A DNA stretch of 64,000 bases from Pelomonas sp. Root1444 (GTDB taxonomy: Bacteria; Pseudomonadota; Gammaproteobacteria; Burkholderiales; Burkholderiaceae_C). The position numbers and the translations under genes were made by a program. Shown here one piece after another: positions 45,409 to 53,178 of the stretch (positions within the stretch are counted from its first letter, which is position 1; each line of letters opens with the position of its first letter). The stretch spans positions 352,211-416,210 of the forward strand of contig NZ_LMFP01000001.1 in assembly GCF_001426885.1 (NCBI RefSeq). The letters are read 5' to 3'. Below the pieces are notes generated by a model. It ran no database searches, had not been told where the DNA came from, and was given only the letters and a program-made list of their open reading frames with translations.

Positions 45409-47100
45409 ATGGACAACATCATCGAGATCGCCGGCATCGCCGGCATTGCCCTGGTCGGCCTGCTGACCATCGGCTTCGTCTTCGCGCGGCTGTACAAGCG
45501 CAGCACCAAGGAGCTGGCCTTCGTGCGCACGGGCCTGGGCGGGCAGAAGGTCATCATGGACGGCGGCGCCATCGTGCTGCCGGTGTTCCATGAGCGCGTG
45601 CTGGTCAACATGAACACGCTCAAGCTCGAGGTGCTGCGCCGCGAGCGCGAGAGCCTGATCACCAAGGACCGCATGCGGGTGGACGTGACGGCGGCCTTCT
45701 TCGTGCGCGTGAAGCAGACGGAAGAGGCCGTCAGCACCGCGGCGCAGACACTGGGCGCGCGCACGATGAGCCCCAACGAGCTGAAGGCGCTGGTGGAGGA
45801 CAAGTTCGTCGACAGCCTGCGCGCCACCGCGGCGACCATGACCATCCAGGAGCTGCAGGACAAGCGCCGCGACTTCGTGCAGGCGGTGCAGAACGCCGTC
45901 GCCGAGGACCTGGAGAAGAACGGCCTGGAGCTGGAGTCCGTCTCCCTCACCAGCCTGGACCAGACCGACAAGCAGTTCTTCAACCCCAACAACGCCTTCG
46001 ACGCCGAGGGCCTCACAAGGCTGACGGAACAAACCGAGGCGCGCCGCAAGCAGCGCAACGACGTCGAGCAGGACACCGAGGTGCAGGTGCGCACCAAGAA
46101 CCTGGAGGCCAGCCGGCTGAAGCTCACCATCGAGAAGGACCAGGAGTTCGCCTCGCTGACGCAGAAGCGCGAAATCGAGATGGCGCGCGCCGAGCAGTCC
46201 GCGCAAATCGCGTCGCAGCAGGCCGAGCGCAACCGCGAAGCCGAGACCGTGAAGATCGAGGCGGAGCGCCAGGTGGGCCAGCGCCGCATCGAGGCCGAGC
46301 GCGAGATCAAGGCAGCGGAGATCGAGAAGAACCTGGTCATCCAGACGCGCGAGATCGAGCAGGAGCGCCAGGCCGAGCTCAAGCGCGCGGACCAGCGCAA
46401 GCAGGTCGAGATCGCGCGCCAGGACACGCAGATCGCCATCGCCACCAAGTCGCGCGAGCAGTCCGAGGCTGACGCGGCCGCCAACCTGGCGCGTGCCGAA
46501 GCCGTGAAGGCCGAGGAAACGGTGAACACCGCGCGCCAGGTGGCCGTGGCCGAACGTGACAAGGCCATCCAGCTGATCGAGGCCAGCAAGGACGCCGAGC
46601 AGAACGCGATCGCGGTCAAGGTCTCGGCCTCGGCCGAGAAGGAGGCCGCCATCGACCGCGCCGAGGCGCTGACCATCGAGGCCAAGGCCAAGCAGGCCGC
46701 TGCGATCGCGGAGGCCGAGGGGCGGCGCGCGATCAACGAGGCGCTCAACACGCTGTCGGCCGCGCAGATCGACCTGCAGGTGCGCACGCAGCTGTTGCAA
46801 CAGCTGCCCACCATCCTGGCCGAGGCCGTCAAGCCGATGGAGAACATCGACTCCATCCGCATCGTGCAGGTCAACGGCATGCCCGGCCAGAGCGGCGGCT
46901 CGGAAGGCGGTGGCGCGAACGGCGCGACCTTCCCCGAGCAGGTCATGAACTCGGCGCTGCAGTACCAGATCGCCAAGCCCATCGTCGACGCGGTGATGCA
47001 GGACGCGGGCCTGTCGAATCAAGGCATCACGGGCATCGCGCAGAACCTGGTCGGCATGCTCAAGCCGGCGCCCGGCGCAGACGCAGCGCCGGTGAACTGA
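45409..47100 (+). CDS. yqiK: Flotillin family protein (YqiK-like)
   Basis: A 563-residue flotillin. It has an N-terminal membrane anchor ('IAGIALVGLLTIGFVFARLYK'), an SPFH/band-7 domain ('VDVTAAFFVRVKQTEEAVSTAAQTLG'), and a long flotillin coiled coil rich in EAE/QAER repeats. The C-terminus includes 'LLQQLPTILAEAVKPMENIDSIRIVQVNG', the flotillin C-terminal motif. Flotillins scaffold ordered membrane domains; together with PspA and YqiJ this points to membrane stress or fluidity control. It is convergent with the next unit with a 4-bp gap. Confidence 0.93.
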   Translation: MDNIIEIAGIAGIALVGLLTIGFVFARLYKRSTKELAFVRTGLGGQKVIMDGGAIVLPVFHERVLVNMNTLKLEVLRRERESLITKDRMRVDVTAAFFVRVKQTEEAVSTAAQTLGARTMSPNELKALVEDKFVDSLRATAATMTIQELQDKRRDFVQAVQNAVAEDLEKNGLELESVSLTSLDQTDKQFFNPNNAFDAEGLTRLTEQTEARRKQRNDVEQDTEVQVRTKNLEASRLKLTIEKDQEFASLTQKREIEMARAEQSAQIASQQAERNREAETVKIEAERQVGQRRIEAEREIKAAEIEKNLVIQTREIEQERQAELKRADQRKQVEIARQDTQIAIATKSREQSEADAAANLARAEAVKAEETVNTARQVAVAERDKAIQLIEASKDAEQNAIAVKVSASAEKEAAIDRAEALTIEAKAKQAAAIAEAEGRRAINEALNTLSAAQIDLQVRTQLLQQLPTILAEAVKPMENIDSIRIVQVNGMPGQSGGSEGGGANGATFPEQVMNSALQYQIAKPIVDAVMQDAGLSNQGITGIAQNLVGMLKPAPGADAAPVN

Positions 47101-47104
47101 GGCG

Positions 47105-48253
47105 TCAGGACGCCTTGGTCGGCTCGGCCGGCCGGGCGTTGCGCCGCGGGCTCTCGCCGAAGTCTGCTGGCGGCTTCATCAGCGCCGGGTCGGGCTCGCC
47201 GCGCCTGATCTTTTCCAGCCGGTAGTTCTGCTCGCCGCTGCGCGGGTCGGCATCGCGGCTCTGCACGGTGAGCATCAGCTCGGGGCTGCGCCAGACCTCG
47301 CGGGTGCTGACGATGGGCTTCTCGTTGCCGATCTTGCCGGCCTCCAGCGTCCAGGTCGTGCGTTCGCCGTTGACCTTCACGCCGTCGATTTCCTTGGGCG
47401 GCAGCGCCGTGGTCACGCCGCCGCTGCGTGGCTGCAGCGGCAGCTGCAGCATCAGCGGGGTGGGCGGCACCGGTGGCACCGGCGGGGCGAGCATGGCGGG
47501 CGGCGTCGGCATCTCGCTGGCGTGGATGACGCGCAGCTCGCGCCTGCGCTCGACGGGCATGGCCGCGCTGGCGCCGCTCGCCGCCGCGGCCGGTGCGACC
47601 AGCTCGCGCTCGATGACGATGCCCGGTTCACCGGAGCGGCTGCGGATGCGCTCCACGTCCGCCGCCTTGGCGCGCTCGGCCACGCTGCCGGCCCATTCCT
47701 TCCAGCGCCCGGCCTGCTCGCGCATGCGCTCGCCCCAGTCCTGCATGGACGCCTGCCAGGCCGACATCGCCTCGTCGTGGCCGCCCTGCATCCAGGCCGT
47801 GTTGCCGCGCAGCCGCTGCACGCGCTTCTGGTCGGGGTAGACGACCCAGCTCTCCTTGGCCACCGGGTCGTTCAGGTAGACCACCTTGGGCCCGCCTTCA
47901 CGCTGCACCTCGCGGCGCGTGCGGCCCTCGCCGTCGCGGCACAGCTGGCTTTGCTGTTTGCGCACGATGCGGTTGCCGTCGCCCAGCGGCTGGATGCTTT
48001 CGTGCACGGCGGTGGCGCAGTACGGCGCGCCCTTGACCACGCGCTCGGCCTCCAGCTCGCGGCCGGCGAAGGTCAGGGCCTGGTCGCCCAGAGCCAGTTG
48101 CCGGGGCAGGTCGGCCATTACGCGGGTCATCTCGCGGTTCACTTCGCGGGTGACATCGCTCGCGATGTCCCGGGGCACCGTCACGTCCGCCTCCAGCGCG
48201 CAGGCCGAGGCGGCCAAGGCCAGCAGCGACAGGCTCATCAGGGTCTTGCTCAT
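47105..48253 (-). CDS. Exported protein of unknown function in an ECF-sigma unit
   Basis: A 382-residue protein with an N-terminal signal (MSKTLMSLSLLALAASACA; the AC site is only a weak lipobox). It contains 'ETWNT'-free, charged helical regions ('MSAWQASMQDWGERMREQAGRWKEW'), a Pro-rich linker ('PPAMLAPPVPPVPPTP') and two beta-rich parts with the theme of ester or charge reactions ('YPDQKRVQRLRG', 'REVWRSPELMLTVQSRD'). The family is not recognised. It is the third gene after the sigma factor and the membrane protein, 20 bp downstream, so it is probably part of the regulon output. Start at 48253 has GGAG 7 bases upstream; 48256 is an alternative. Confidence 0.6.
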   Translation of the reverse strand: MSKTLMSLSLLALAASACALEADVTVPRDIASDVTREVNREMTRVMADLPRQLALGDQALTFAGRELEAERVVKGAPYCATAVHESIQPLGDGNRIVRKQQSQLCRDGEGRTRREVQREGGPKVVYLNDPVAKESWVVYPDQKRVQRLRGNTAWMQGGHDEAMSAWQASMQDWGERMREQAGRWKEWAGSVAERAKAADVERIRSRSGEPGIVIERELVAPAAAASGASAAMPVERRRELRVIHASEMPTPPAMLAPPVPPVPPTPLMLQLPLQPRSGGVTTALPPKEIDGVKVNGERTTWTLEAGKIGNEKPIVSTREVWRSPELMLTVQSRDADPRSGEQNYRLEKIRRGEPDPALMKPPADFGESPRRNARPAEPTKAS

Positions 48254-48273
48254 CATCGTTCTCCGTCTACGCA

Positions 48274-48774
48274 TCAGTTCAGGACTCGCACCGCCAGCAC
48301 CTCGCCGCTGGGGTGCAACATCAGCTCGGCCCGCACCGTCTCGCCGGCGCGCGTGGCATCGAAGGGCAGGCCCAGCAGGGCCAGGCGCTCGCGCGGCAGC
48401 TCGGCCGGCTGCAGCCAGACGGCGGCGCTGCGGCCGGCCGCCAGCGCCTGGCGGAACTCGCGCTCGGGCACCAGCGGGATGAAGCCGCTGCCCGCGACGG
48501 TGGCGGCCTGCGCGGCCTGGCTGCCGGGCGGGTCCAGCAGCAGCATCGCGCTCAGCAGCAGCACGGCCGTGGCGCCCAGTGCGCCGCTGCCCCAGGCCAG
48601 GCGGCGCAGCCAGCGCGGCTCGTGTGACCGGGCGGTGCGGCGTCGGGCCTCTTGTGCCTGCAGTTGCTGCGTCAGGCGCGCCAGCAGCGTGGCGTCCTGT
48701 TCGGCGTCGGGGCACCACTGCGCGAACTCGGCGCGGGCCCGTGGCAGCCAGGCGGGCGTGTCGTCTAGGCTCAT
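48274..48774 (-). CDS. Probable anti-sigma factor-like single-pass membrane protein
   Basis: A 166-residue protein: a charged N-terminal ~50 residues, one membrane helix ('LAWGSGALGATAVLLLSAMLLL') and a periplasmic domain of ~90 residues ending 'LHPSGEVLAVRVLN'. It is translationally coupled (ATGA) to the ECF sigma gene, the standard arrangement for a regulator that sequesters its sigma factor. No zinc-finger HxxxCxxC motif is visible, so the assignment rests mainly on position and topology. Confidence 0.6.
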   Translation of the reverse strand: MSLDDTPAWLPRARAEFAQWCPDAEQDATLLARLTQQLQAQEARRRTARSHEPRWLRRLAWGSGALGATAVLLLSAMLLLDPPGSQAAQAATVAGSGFIPLVPEREFRQALAAGRSAAVWLQPAELPRERLALLGLPFDATRAGETVRAELMLHPSGEVLAVRVLN

Positions 48775-49373
48775 GATCGTTCTCCCACGGCCAGCAACTC
48801 GGCCAGGCGCTGGCGGGCGCGGTGCAGGCGGGTGCGCAGCACGTCCAGGCTCACGCCCGCGAGCGTGGCGGCCTCCTCGTAGCTGCGCTCCTGCAGGTCC
48901 ACCAGCACCAGCGCCTCACGCTGCGGCCAGCTCAGCCGGCGGATGGCCGCCCACAGGCTGTCCTGCTGCTGGGCCGCCGCCAGGCGGGCGTCGCTGGCCG
49001 GCATGGCCTGGGCGGTGTCGTCGGTGTCGAATGCGTCGTCCAGCGGGACGTGGCGGCGCGCATCGCGCCACTGGCTCAGCAGCTGGTGGCGAGCCATGCC
49101 GGCCAGGTAGGCGCCCAGCGTGCCGCGCGCGGCGTCGAAGGCCTGCGGCCCGCGCAGCAGCTGGGCGAAGGCCTCCTGCACGGCGTCCAGCGCGGTGGCC
49201 TCGTCGCCGGCCAGCGCCAGCGCATAGCGGTAGACCGAGCCGCTCTCGCGCCGGTACAGCAAGGCCAGCGCGTCGGCATCGCCGTCGGCCAGGCGCGCCA
49301 GCAGCGCGGCCTCATCGGCCTGCGCGGACGAAGCCGCTGGCGCGACGAAGCCGAGGCGGCTCAGCCAGCTCAT
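48771..49373 (-). CDS. ECF-type RNA polymerase sigma factor
   Basis: A 200-residue extracytoplasmic-function sigma factor. Region 2 contains 'DADALALLYRRESGSVYRYALALAGD' and 'ALDAVQEAFAQLLRGP', and region 4 contains 'LSWPQREALVLVDLQERSYEEAATLAGVSLDVLRTRLHRARQRLAELL', a typical HTH. It is followed, in the same direction and overlapping, by a putative anti-sigma gene and an exported protein gene. The ATG at 49373 is chosen, although a GTG at 49385 would add four residues. Confidence 0.88.
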   Translation of the reverse strand: MSWLSRLGFVAPAASSAQADEAALLARLADGDADALALLYRRESGSVYRYALALAGDEATALDAVQEAFAQLLRGPQAFDAARGTLGAYLAGMARHQLLSQWRDARRHVPLDDAFDTDDTAQAMPASDARLAAAQQQDSLWAAIRRLSWPQREALVLVDLQERSYEEAATLAGVSLDVLRTRLHRARQRLAELLAVGERS

Positions 49374-49521
49374 GCCGGGGTGCACGGTGAAAGGGCCTGC
49401 GGTGCTTGCATGCGCCTATTGAGCGCGACGACCCCGGCTCGTTACTCAGGACAAACCCGTCGTCACTTTCGGCATGGTCGCCGCGCGCGATGATGCTGGC
49501 CACCCAGAAAGGAAACGCCGC

Positions 49522-49935
49522 ATGCTGAAGCTGCAAGGCATCGACCATCTCGTGCTGCGCGTCGTCGACCTCGACCGCATGGTGCGCTTCTATGTCGACA
49601 CGCTCGGCTGCAGCGTCGAGCGCCGCCAGGACGCGATCGGCCTCGTGCAATTGCGCGCCGGCCGGTCGCTCATCGATCTCGTGCCGGTGGACGGCAAGCT
49701 GGGCCGCATGGGCGGCGCGGCGCCGGGTGCGGAGGGCCGCAACCTGGACCACTTCTGCCTGCGCGTCGACCCCTTCGACGAGGCGGCCCTGCGCGCGCAC
49801 CTTGCCGCGCACGGCGTCGATGCCGGCAAGACCGAGAGCCGCTACGGTGCCGAGGGCGAGGGGCCGTCCATCTACCTCAGCGACCCCGAGGGCAACGTCG
49901 TCGAGCTCAAGGGCCCGCCGGGGCGTGTCGAATGA
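49522..49935 (+). CDS. VOC-superfamily (glyoxalase-like) protein
   Basis: A 137-residue metal-dependent VOC protein (glyoxalase/dioxygenase/bleomycin-resistance fold). It has 'GIDHLVLRVVDLDRMVRFYVDTLGC' in the first beta-alpha-beta module and 'NLDHFCLRVDPF...YLSDPEGNVVELKGPP' in the second, with the His and Glu metal ligands in H-LVLR, DHF and VVEL. The substrate is unknown. It is coupled (ATGA) to a small membrane-protein gene; ribosome site AAGGAA. Confidence 0.87.
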   Translation: MLKLQGIDHLVLRVVDLDRMVRFYVDTLGCSVERRQDAIGLVQLRAGRSLIDLVPVDGKLGRMGGAAPGAEGRNLDHFCLRVDPFDEAALRAHLAAHGVDAGKTESRYGAEGEGPSIYLSDPEGNVVELKGPPGRVE

Positions 49936-50390
49936 AGCCGCTGGCCCGCGCCATCGTCTGGGGCGGCCTGGTGGCCGGCACCGGTGACCTCGTCTTTGCG
50001 CTCAGCTACTACGGCATGAAGCTCAAGGTCTTCCAGGGTGTCGCGGCCGGCCTCATCGGCCGCGAGGCGGCCTTCAGCGGTGGCGAGGCGACGTTTGCGC
50101 TCGGCGTCGCGCTGCACTACGGCATGGCGCTGATCTGGGCCGCGATCTTCTGTGTCGCGGCGCTGCGCCTGCCCGCGCTGCTGCGCAACGCGACGGCCGC
50201 GGGCCTGGCCTACGGCTTCGTCGTGTACTTCGGCATGAACCACGTCGTGCTGCCGTTGTCGGCGCTGCACACGCCCTTCTGGCCGCCCAAGCTGGACGCG
50301 GCCGCCATCGCGGCGCACTGCTTCGTGTTCGGTTTCCCCATCGCGCTGGCGGCGCGGCGGGTGCTGCTGGGCGGGCCTAGGACGGCGTGA
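49932..50390 (+). CDS. Small hydrophobic membrane protein of unknown function
   Basis: A 152-residue protein with about four predicted membrane helices ('IVWGGLVAGTGDLVFALSYYG', 'FALGVALHYGMALIWAAIFCVAAL', 'ATAAGLAYGFVVYFGMNHVVLPL', 'IAAHCFVFGFPIALAARRVLL'). It resembles DUF1440/YagU-like small inner-membrane proteins, but the family is not certain. It is cotranscribed with the VOC gene and overlaps the convergent GNAT gene by 14 bases. Confidence 0.7.
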   Translation: MKPLARAIVWGGLVAGTGDLVFALSYYGMKLKVFQGVAAGLIGREAAFSGGEATFALGVALHYGMALIWAAIFCVAALRLPALLRNATAAGLAYGFVVYFGMNHVVLPLSALHTPFWPPKLDAAAIAAHCFVFGFPIALAARRVLLGGPRTA

Positions 50391-50907
50391 GCTCTCGCGC
50401 CAGCACGCGGTTGCCGTAGCTGTTGCCTTCGAAGCTGTAGCTCGTGGCGCCGATGTCCGCATAGCCCTCGCGAGCGTAGAAGCCCAGCGCGCGCCGGTTG
50501 CCGTCCCAGGCGGTGAGCCAGAGCGAGCCCAGGCCCGCTTCCGACGCCAGCGCCTCGGCGGCGCGGATCAACCGGCGGCCCAGTCCTGAGCCTTGTGCCA
50601 CAGGTTGTACATACAAGCGGATCAACTCGGCACCGGTGAGGCCGCCCGCCGGCGCTGGCTGCGCGGCCAGGTGCACTTCGGCAAAGCCGAGCAGGGCGGT
50701 GCCGCGCTCGGCCAGCACGAAGCGTCGCTGCGGCTCGCGCAGCCGGGCGTCGAAGGCGTCGACCGCGTACTCGCGCAGTGCCTCGCGGGCCAGGTCGGGC
50801 CGCACGCCGTCGCCGGCATAGGTGTCCAGGAACACCTGGATGGCCAGCGCGGAAATGGTGGCTGCGTCGTCCGGCGTGGCGGCGCGCAGGGTCAGGTCCG
50901 GGGTCAA
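50377..50907 (-). CDS. GNAT-family N-acetyltransferase
   Basis: An acetyltransferase of about 176 residues. 'LTLRAATPDDAATISALAIQVFLDTYAG' begins the fold, 'LIRLYVQPVAQGSGLGRRLIRAAEALA' is the acetyl-CoA loop (QGSGLG), and 'NRRALGFYAREGYADIGATSYSF' is the C-terminal strand. It resembles SSAT or polyamine acetyltransferases in this last part. The TTG at 50907 is taken as start because the conserved fold begins there; a GTG at 50985 would add 26 unconserved residues and nearly reach the divergent aminotransferase gene. Confidence 0.82.
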   Translation of the reverse strand: MTPDLTLRAATPDDAATISALAIQVFLDTYAGDGVRPDLAREALREYAVDAFDARLREPQRRFVLAERGTALLGFAEVHLAAQPAPAGGLTGAELIRLYVQPVAQGSGLGRRLIRAAEALASEAGLGSLWLTAWDGNRRALGFYAREGYADIGATSYSFEGNSYGNRVLARELTPS

Positions 50908-50990
50908 GGTGAAAGTGCAGGAGTGAAGGAACGCATCAGCATAGGCGCCCGGCGCAGAAGGCCGGCGCGGCTCCCGCAGAATCACCCACC

Positions 50991-52148
50991 ATGCCCGTCC
51001 TGCCCACCAAGCTGCCCCATACCGGCACCACCATCTTCACCGTCATGTCGGCGCTGGCCGCCGAGCATGGCGCCGTCAACCTCGGCCAGGGCTTCCCTGA
51101 CTTCGCTGCCGACCCGGCCCTGTTGCAGGCCGTCACCGAGGCAATGGCCGCCGGCCACAACCAGTATCCGCCGATGACCGGCGTGCCGGCGCTGCGCCAG
51201 GCGGTGGCGGCCAAGCTGAACGCGCTCTACGGCTCGGCCTACGACGCCGAGCGCGACATCACCATCACCGCCGGGGGCACGCAAGGGATCATCACGGCGC
51301 TGCACAGCTGCGTGGCCGCGGGCGACGAGGTCGTCATCATCGAGCCGGCCTACGACAGCTACGACCCCGCCATCCGCCTGGCCGGCGCGGTGCCGGTGGG
51401 CGTGCCGATGACGCTGGACTATCGACTGGACTGGGATGCGGTGCGCGCCGCCATCACCCCGCGCACGCGCGCGCTGGTGCTGAACACGCCGCACAACCCC
51501 AGCGGCCGCATCGCCACCGCCGACGACCTGCAGGAGCTAGCGCGCATCGCCGAACAGCATGACCTGTTCGTCATCAGCGACGAGGTCTACGAGCACATGG
51601 TGTTCGACGGCGCGCCGCACGAGAGCGTGGCGCGCTACCCGGCCTTGCGCGAGCGCAGCTTCCTCGTCAGCAGCTTCGGCAAGACCTTCCACGTGACCGG
51701 CTGGAAGGTCGGCTTCGTTGCCGCGCCGCCGGCGCTCAGTGCCGCCTTCCGCCGCCTGCACCAGTACACCGTGTTCACCGTGCACACGCCGACGCAGCAC
51801 GCGATTGCCGCCTACCTCGCCAACCCGGCGCCCTGGCGGGGGCTGAGTGACTTCTATCAAGCCAAGCGCGACCGCTTTCGCGCCGCGCTCGAAGGCACGC
51901 CGCTGAAGCTGCTGCCGTGCGAGGGCACCTACTTCCAGACGGTGGACTACCGCGCCGTGTCCGACATGCCGGAGCTGGATTTCGCCAGGTGGCTGACGAC
52001 CGAGATCGGCGTCGCAGCGATCCCGCTGTCGGTCTTCTACCAGCGGCCGCAGGAGCGCGGCCATGTGCGGTTCTGCTTCGCCAAGCGCGACGAGACGCTG
52101 GCGCTCGCGAGCGAGCGGCTGCAGGCCCTCGCCGGCCGGCGGGCCTGA
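50991..52148 (+). CDS. ybdL: Class I/II PLP aminotransferase, methionine aminotransferase (YbdL) type
   Basis: A 385-residue fold-type I aminotransferase of the YbdL/kynurenine-aminotransferase group, which acts on methionine, phenylalanine and related amino acids. Seen: 'GTTIFTVMSALAAEHGAVNLGQGFPDF', 'NTPHNPSGRI', 'ISDEVYEHMVFDG' and the PLP-lysine 'SSFGKTFHVTGWKVGF'. No adjacent pathway genes narrow the substrate. It is not the class III omega-aminotransferase expected in beta-alanine breakdown. Confidence 0.9.
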   Translation: MPVLPTKLPHTGTTIFTVMSALAAEHGAVNLGQGFPDFAADPALLQAVTEAMAAGHNQYPPMTGVPALRQAVAAKLNALYGSAYDAERDITITAGGTQGIITALHSCVAAGDEVVIIEPAYDSYDPAIRLAGAVPVGVPMTLDYRLDWDAVRAAITPRTRALVLNTPHNPSGRIATADDLQELARIAEQHDLFVISDEVYEHMVFDGAPHESVARYPALRERSFLVSSFGKTFHVTGWKVGFVAAPPALSAAFRRLHQYTVFTVHTPTQHAIAAYLANPAPWRGLSDFYQAKRDRFRAALEGTPLKLLPCEGTYFQTVDYRAVSDMPELDFARWLTTEIGVAAIPLSVFYQRPQERGHVRFCFAKRDETLALASERLQALAGRRA

Positions 52149-52451
52149 CGGGCTTCCCGAAAAGGAAGTGCGCGGCGCGGCGCGACCGACCGGGCAGACC
52201 TTGCCGTTCACGGCGGCATTCGTCTGGTCGCCGATGCCGAAGTCGCGAGTGCAGCGGCGGCGGTCTTTCTCGCCAGGCCATCCAGGGTGCCCGGCGCATG
52301 GGCCACGCCACCGACGCTGAGGCTGGCGCTGGCGCTCGAGCCGGCGCCCATGGGCACCGTGCTGCTGGCACGCCCCGTGCTCACCCAGGGTGCGAGGGCG
52401 ACCGGGTGGCCGAGGGCGGCGCAGGTTGTGACCCTGTTCACGGAATCTGCC
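52149..52451. other. Intergenic stretch with no recognised gene
   Basis: 303 bp between the ybdL-type gene and the chemotaxis-like gene. Open frames exist on both strands because of high GC, but none has a ribosome site or a family pattern. A minus-strand frame with Gly/Ser/Ala-rich codons was examined and judged chance. Confidence 0.5.
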
Positions 52452-53135
52452 ATGCTGCACCAAGTGCGTACGTCCAACGATGCACCAAAGCGAGCCGCCG
52501 CTGCATCCAAGCCGGCTTCCGGCGAGCGCTTCGGCACATTGATCAACCTCTCGGGCCGGCGCCGCTTCACGTCACAGCGCGTCGTGCTCTACGCCGTGCT
52601 CGCTGCGCAGGGCCGCGGCGCCGCCATTGCCACGGCACAAGAGGCGCTCGCGACCTTCCGCGATGCTCACCGCGCGCTGCTCGAAGGCGAGCTGTCGCCC
52701 GAAATGCTGGGTGGCGATCTGAAGCAGGCCTACTTCGGCCCGGACCGCGCGGATGAGCGCATCACCGCCTTCATCGCGCTGGCGCAGCGCACGCTGCAGG
52801 CCATTGCGGCCGAGGCGCCCAGCGTGCCGGAGCTGCTGGAGGGGCTGGTGGACAGCGCCACGCCGCTGCTGGCGACGCTGAACCGGCTGACCCAGCTCTA
52901 CGAAGAGCTCGCCCGCAGGCAGGCCGCAGAAGCGAAGCAGCAGCTGGCGTCGGTCATGGGCGACATCGAGCAGATCGCGAAGCACGCGCGCATCGTGTCC
53001 TTCAACGCCCAGGTCGTCGCCGCGCGGGCCGGCATGTCGGGCCGCGAGTTCGCCGTCGTGTCGGGCGAGTTCACGCAGATCACCGGCAAGCTCGATGGGC
53101 TGGTGCGGGAGGCGGTGAGGAGCGCGGTGGCTTGA
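52452..53135 (+). CDS. Soluble PilJ-like / methyl-accepting-type signalling protein
   Basis: A 227-residue protein without membrane segments. The N-terminal half carries 'LINLSGRRRFTSQRVVLYAVLAA', the PilJ/NarX-like N-terminal motif (NLSGRqRm-SQR) normally found in periplasmic sensor domains. The last ~50 residues, 'IAKHARIVSFNAQVVAARAGMSGREFAVVSGEFTQI', match the hairpin tip of methyl-accepting chemotaxis proteins (I--IA-QTN-LALNAAIEAARAGE-GRGFAVVA). It is a minimal cytosolic chemoreceptor-like protein; the partner kinase is not adjacent. Confidence 0.8.
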   Translation: MLHQVRTSNDAPKRAAAASKPASGERFGTLINLSGRRRFTSQRVVLYAVLAAQGRGAAIATAQEALATFRDAHRALLEGELSPEMLGGDLKQAYFGPDRADERITAFIALAQRTLQAIAAEAPSVPELLEGLVDSATPLLATLNRLTQLYEELARRQAAEAKQQLASVMGDIEQIAKHARIVSFNAQVVAARAGMSGREFAVVSGEFTQITGKLDGLVREAVRSAVA

Positions 53136-53178
53136 GGGTCAGCCGTCGGTACGGACGAATGCTGCGTGCCGCGTGGCG

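Noticed and set aside
50991..52148. The YbdL-type aminotransferase as the missing beta-alanine transaminase of the pyrimidine pathway.
   Set aside because: It is class I/II, of the methionine/kynurenine type, and lies outside the operon on the other strand; beta-alanine transaminases are usually class III.
52208..52570. Minus-strand Gly/Ser/Ala-rich frame between the aminotransferase and chemotaxis-like genes.
   Set aside because: No ribosome site, overlaps the start of the chemotaxis-like gene, and the composition is typical of chance antisense frames.
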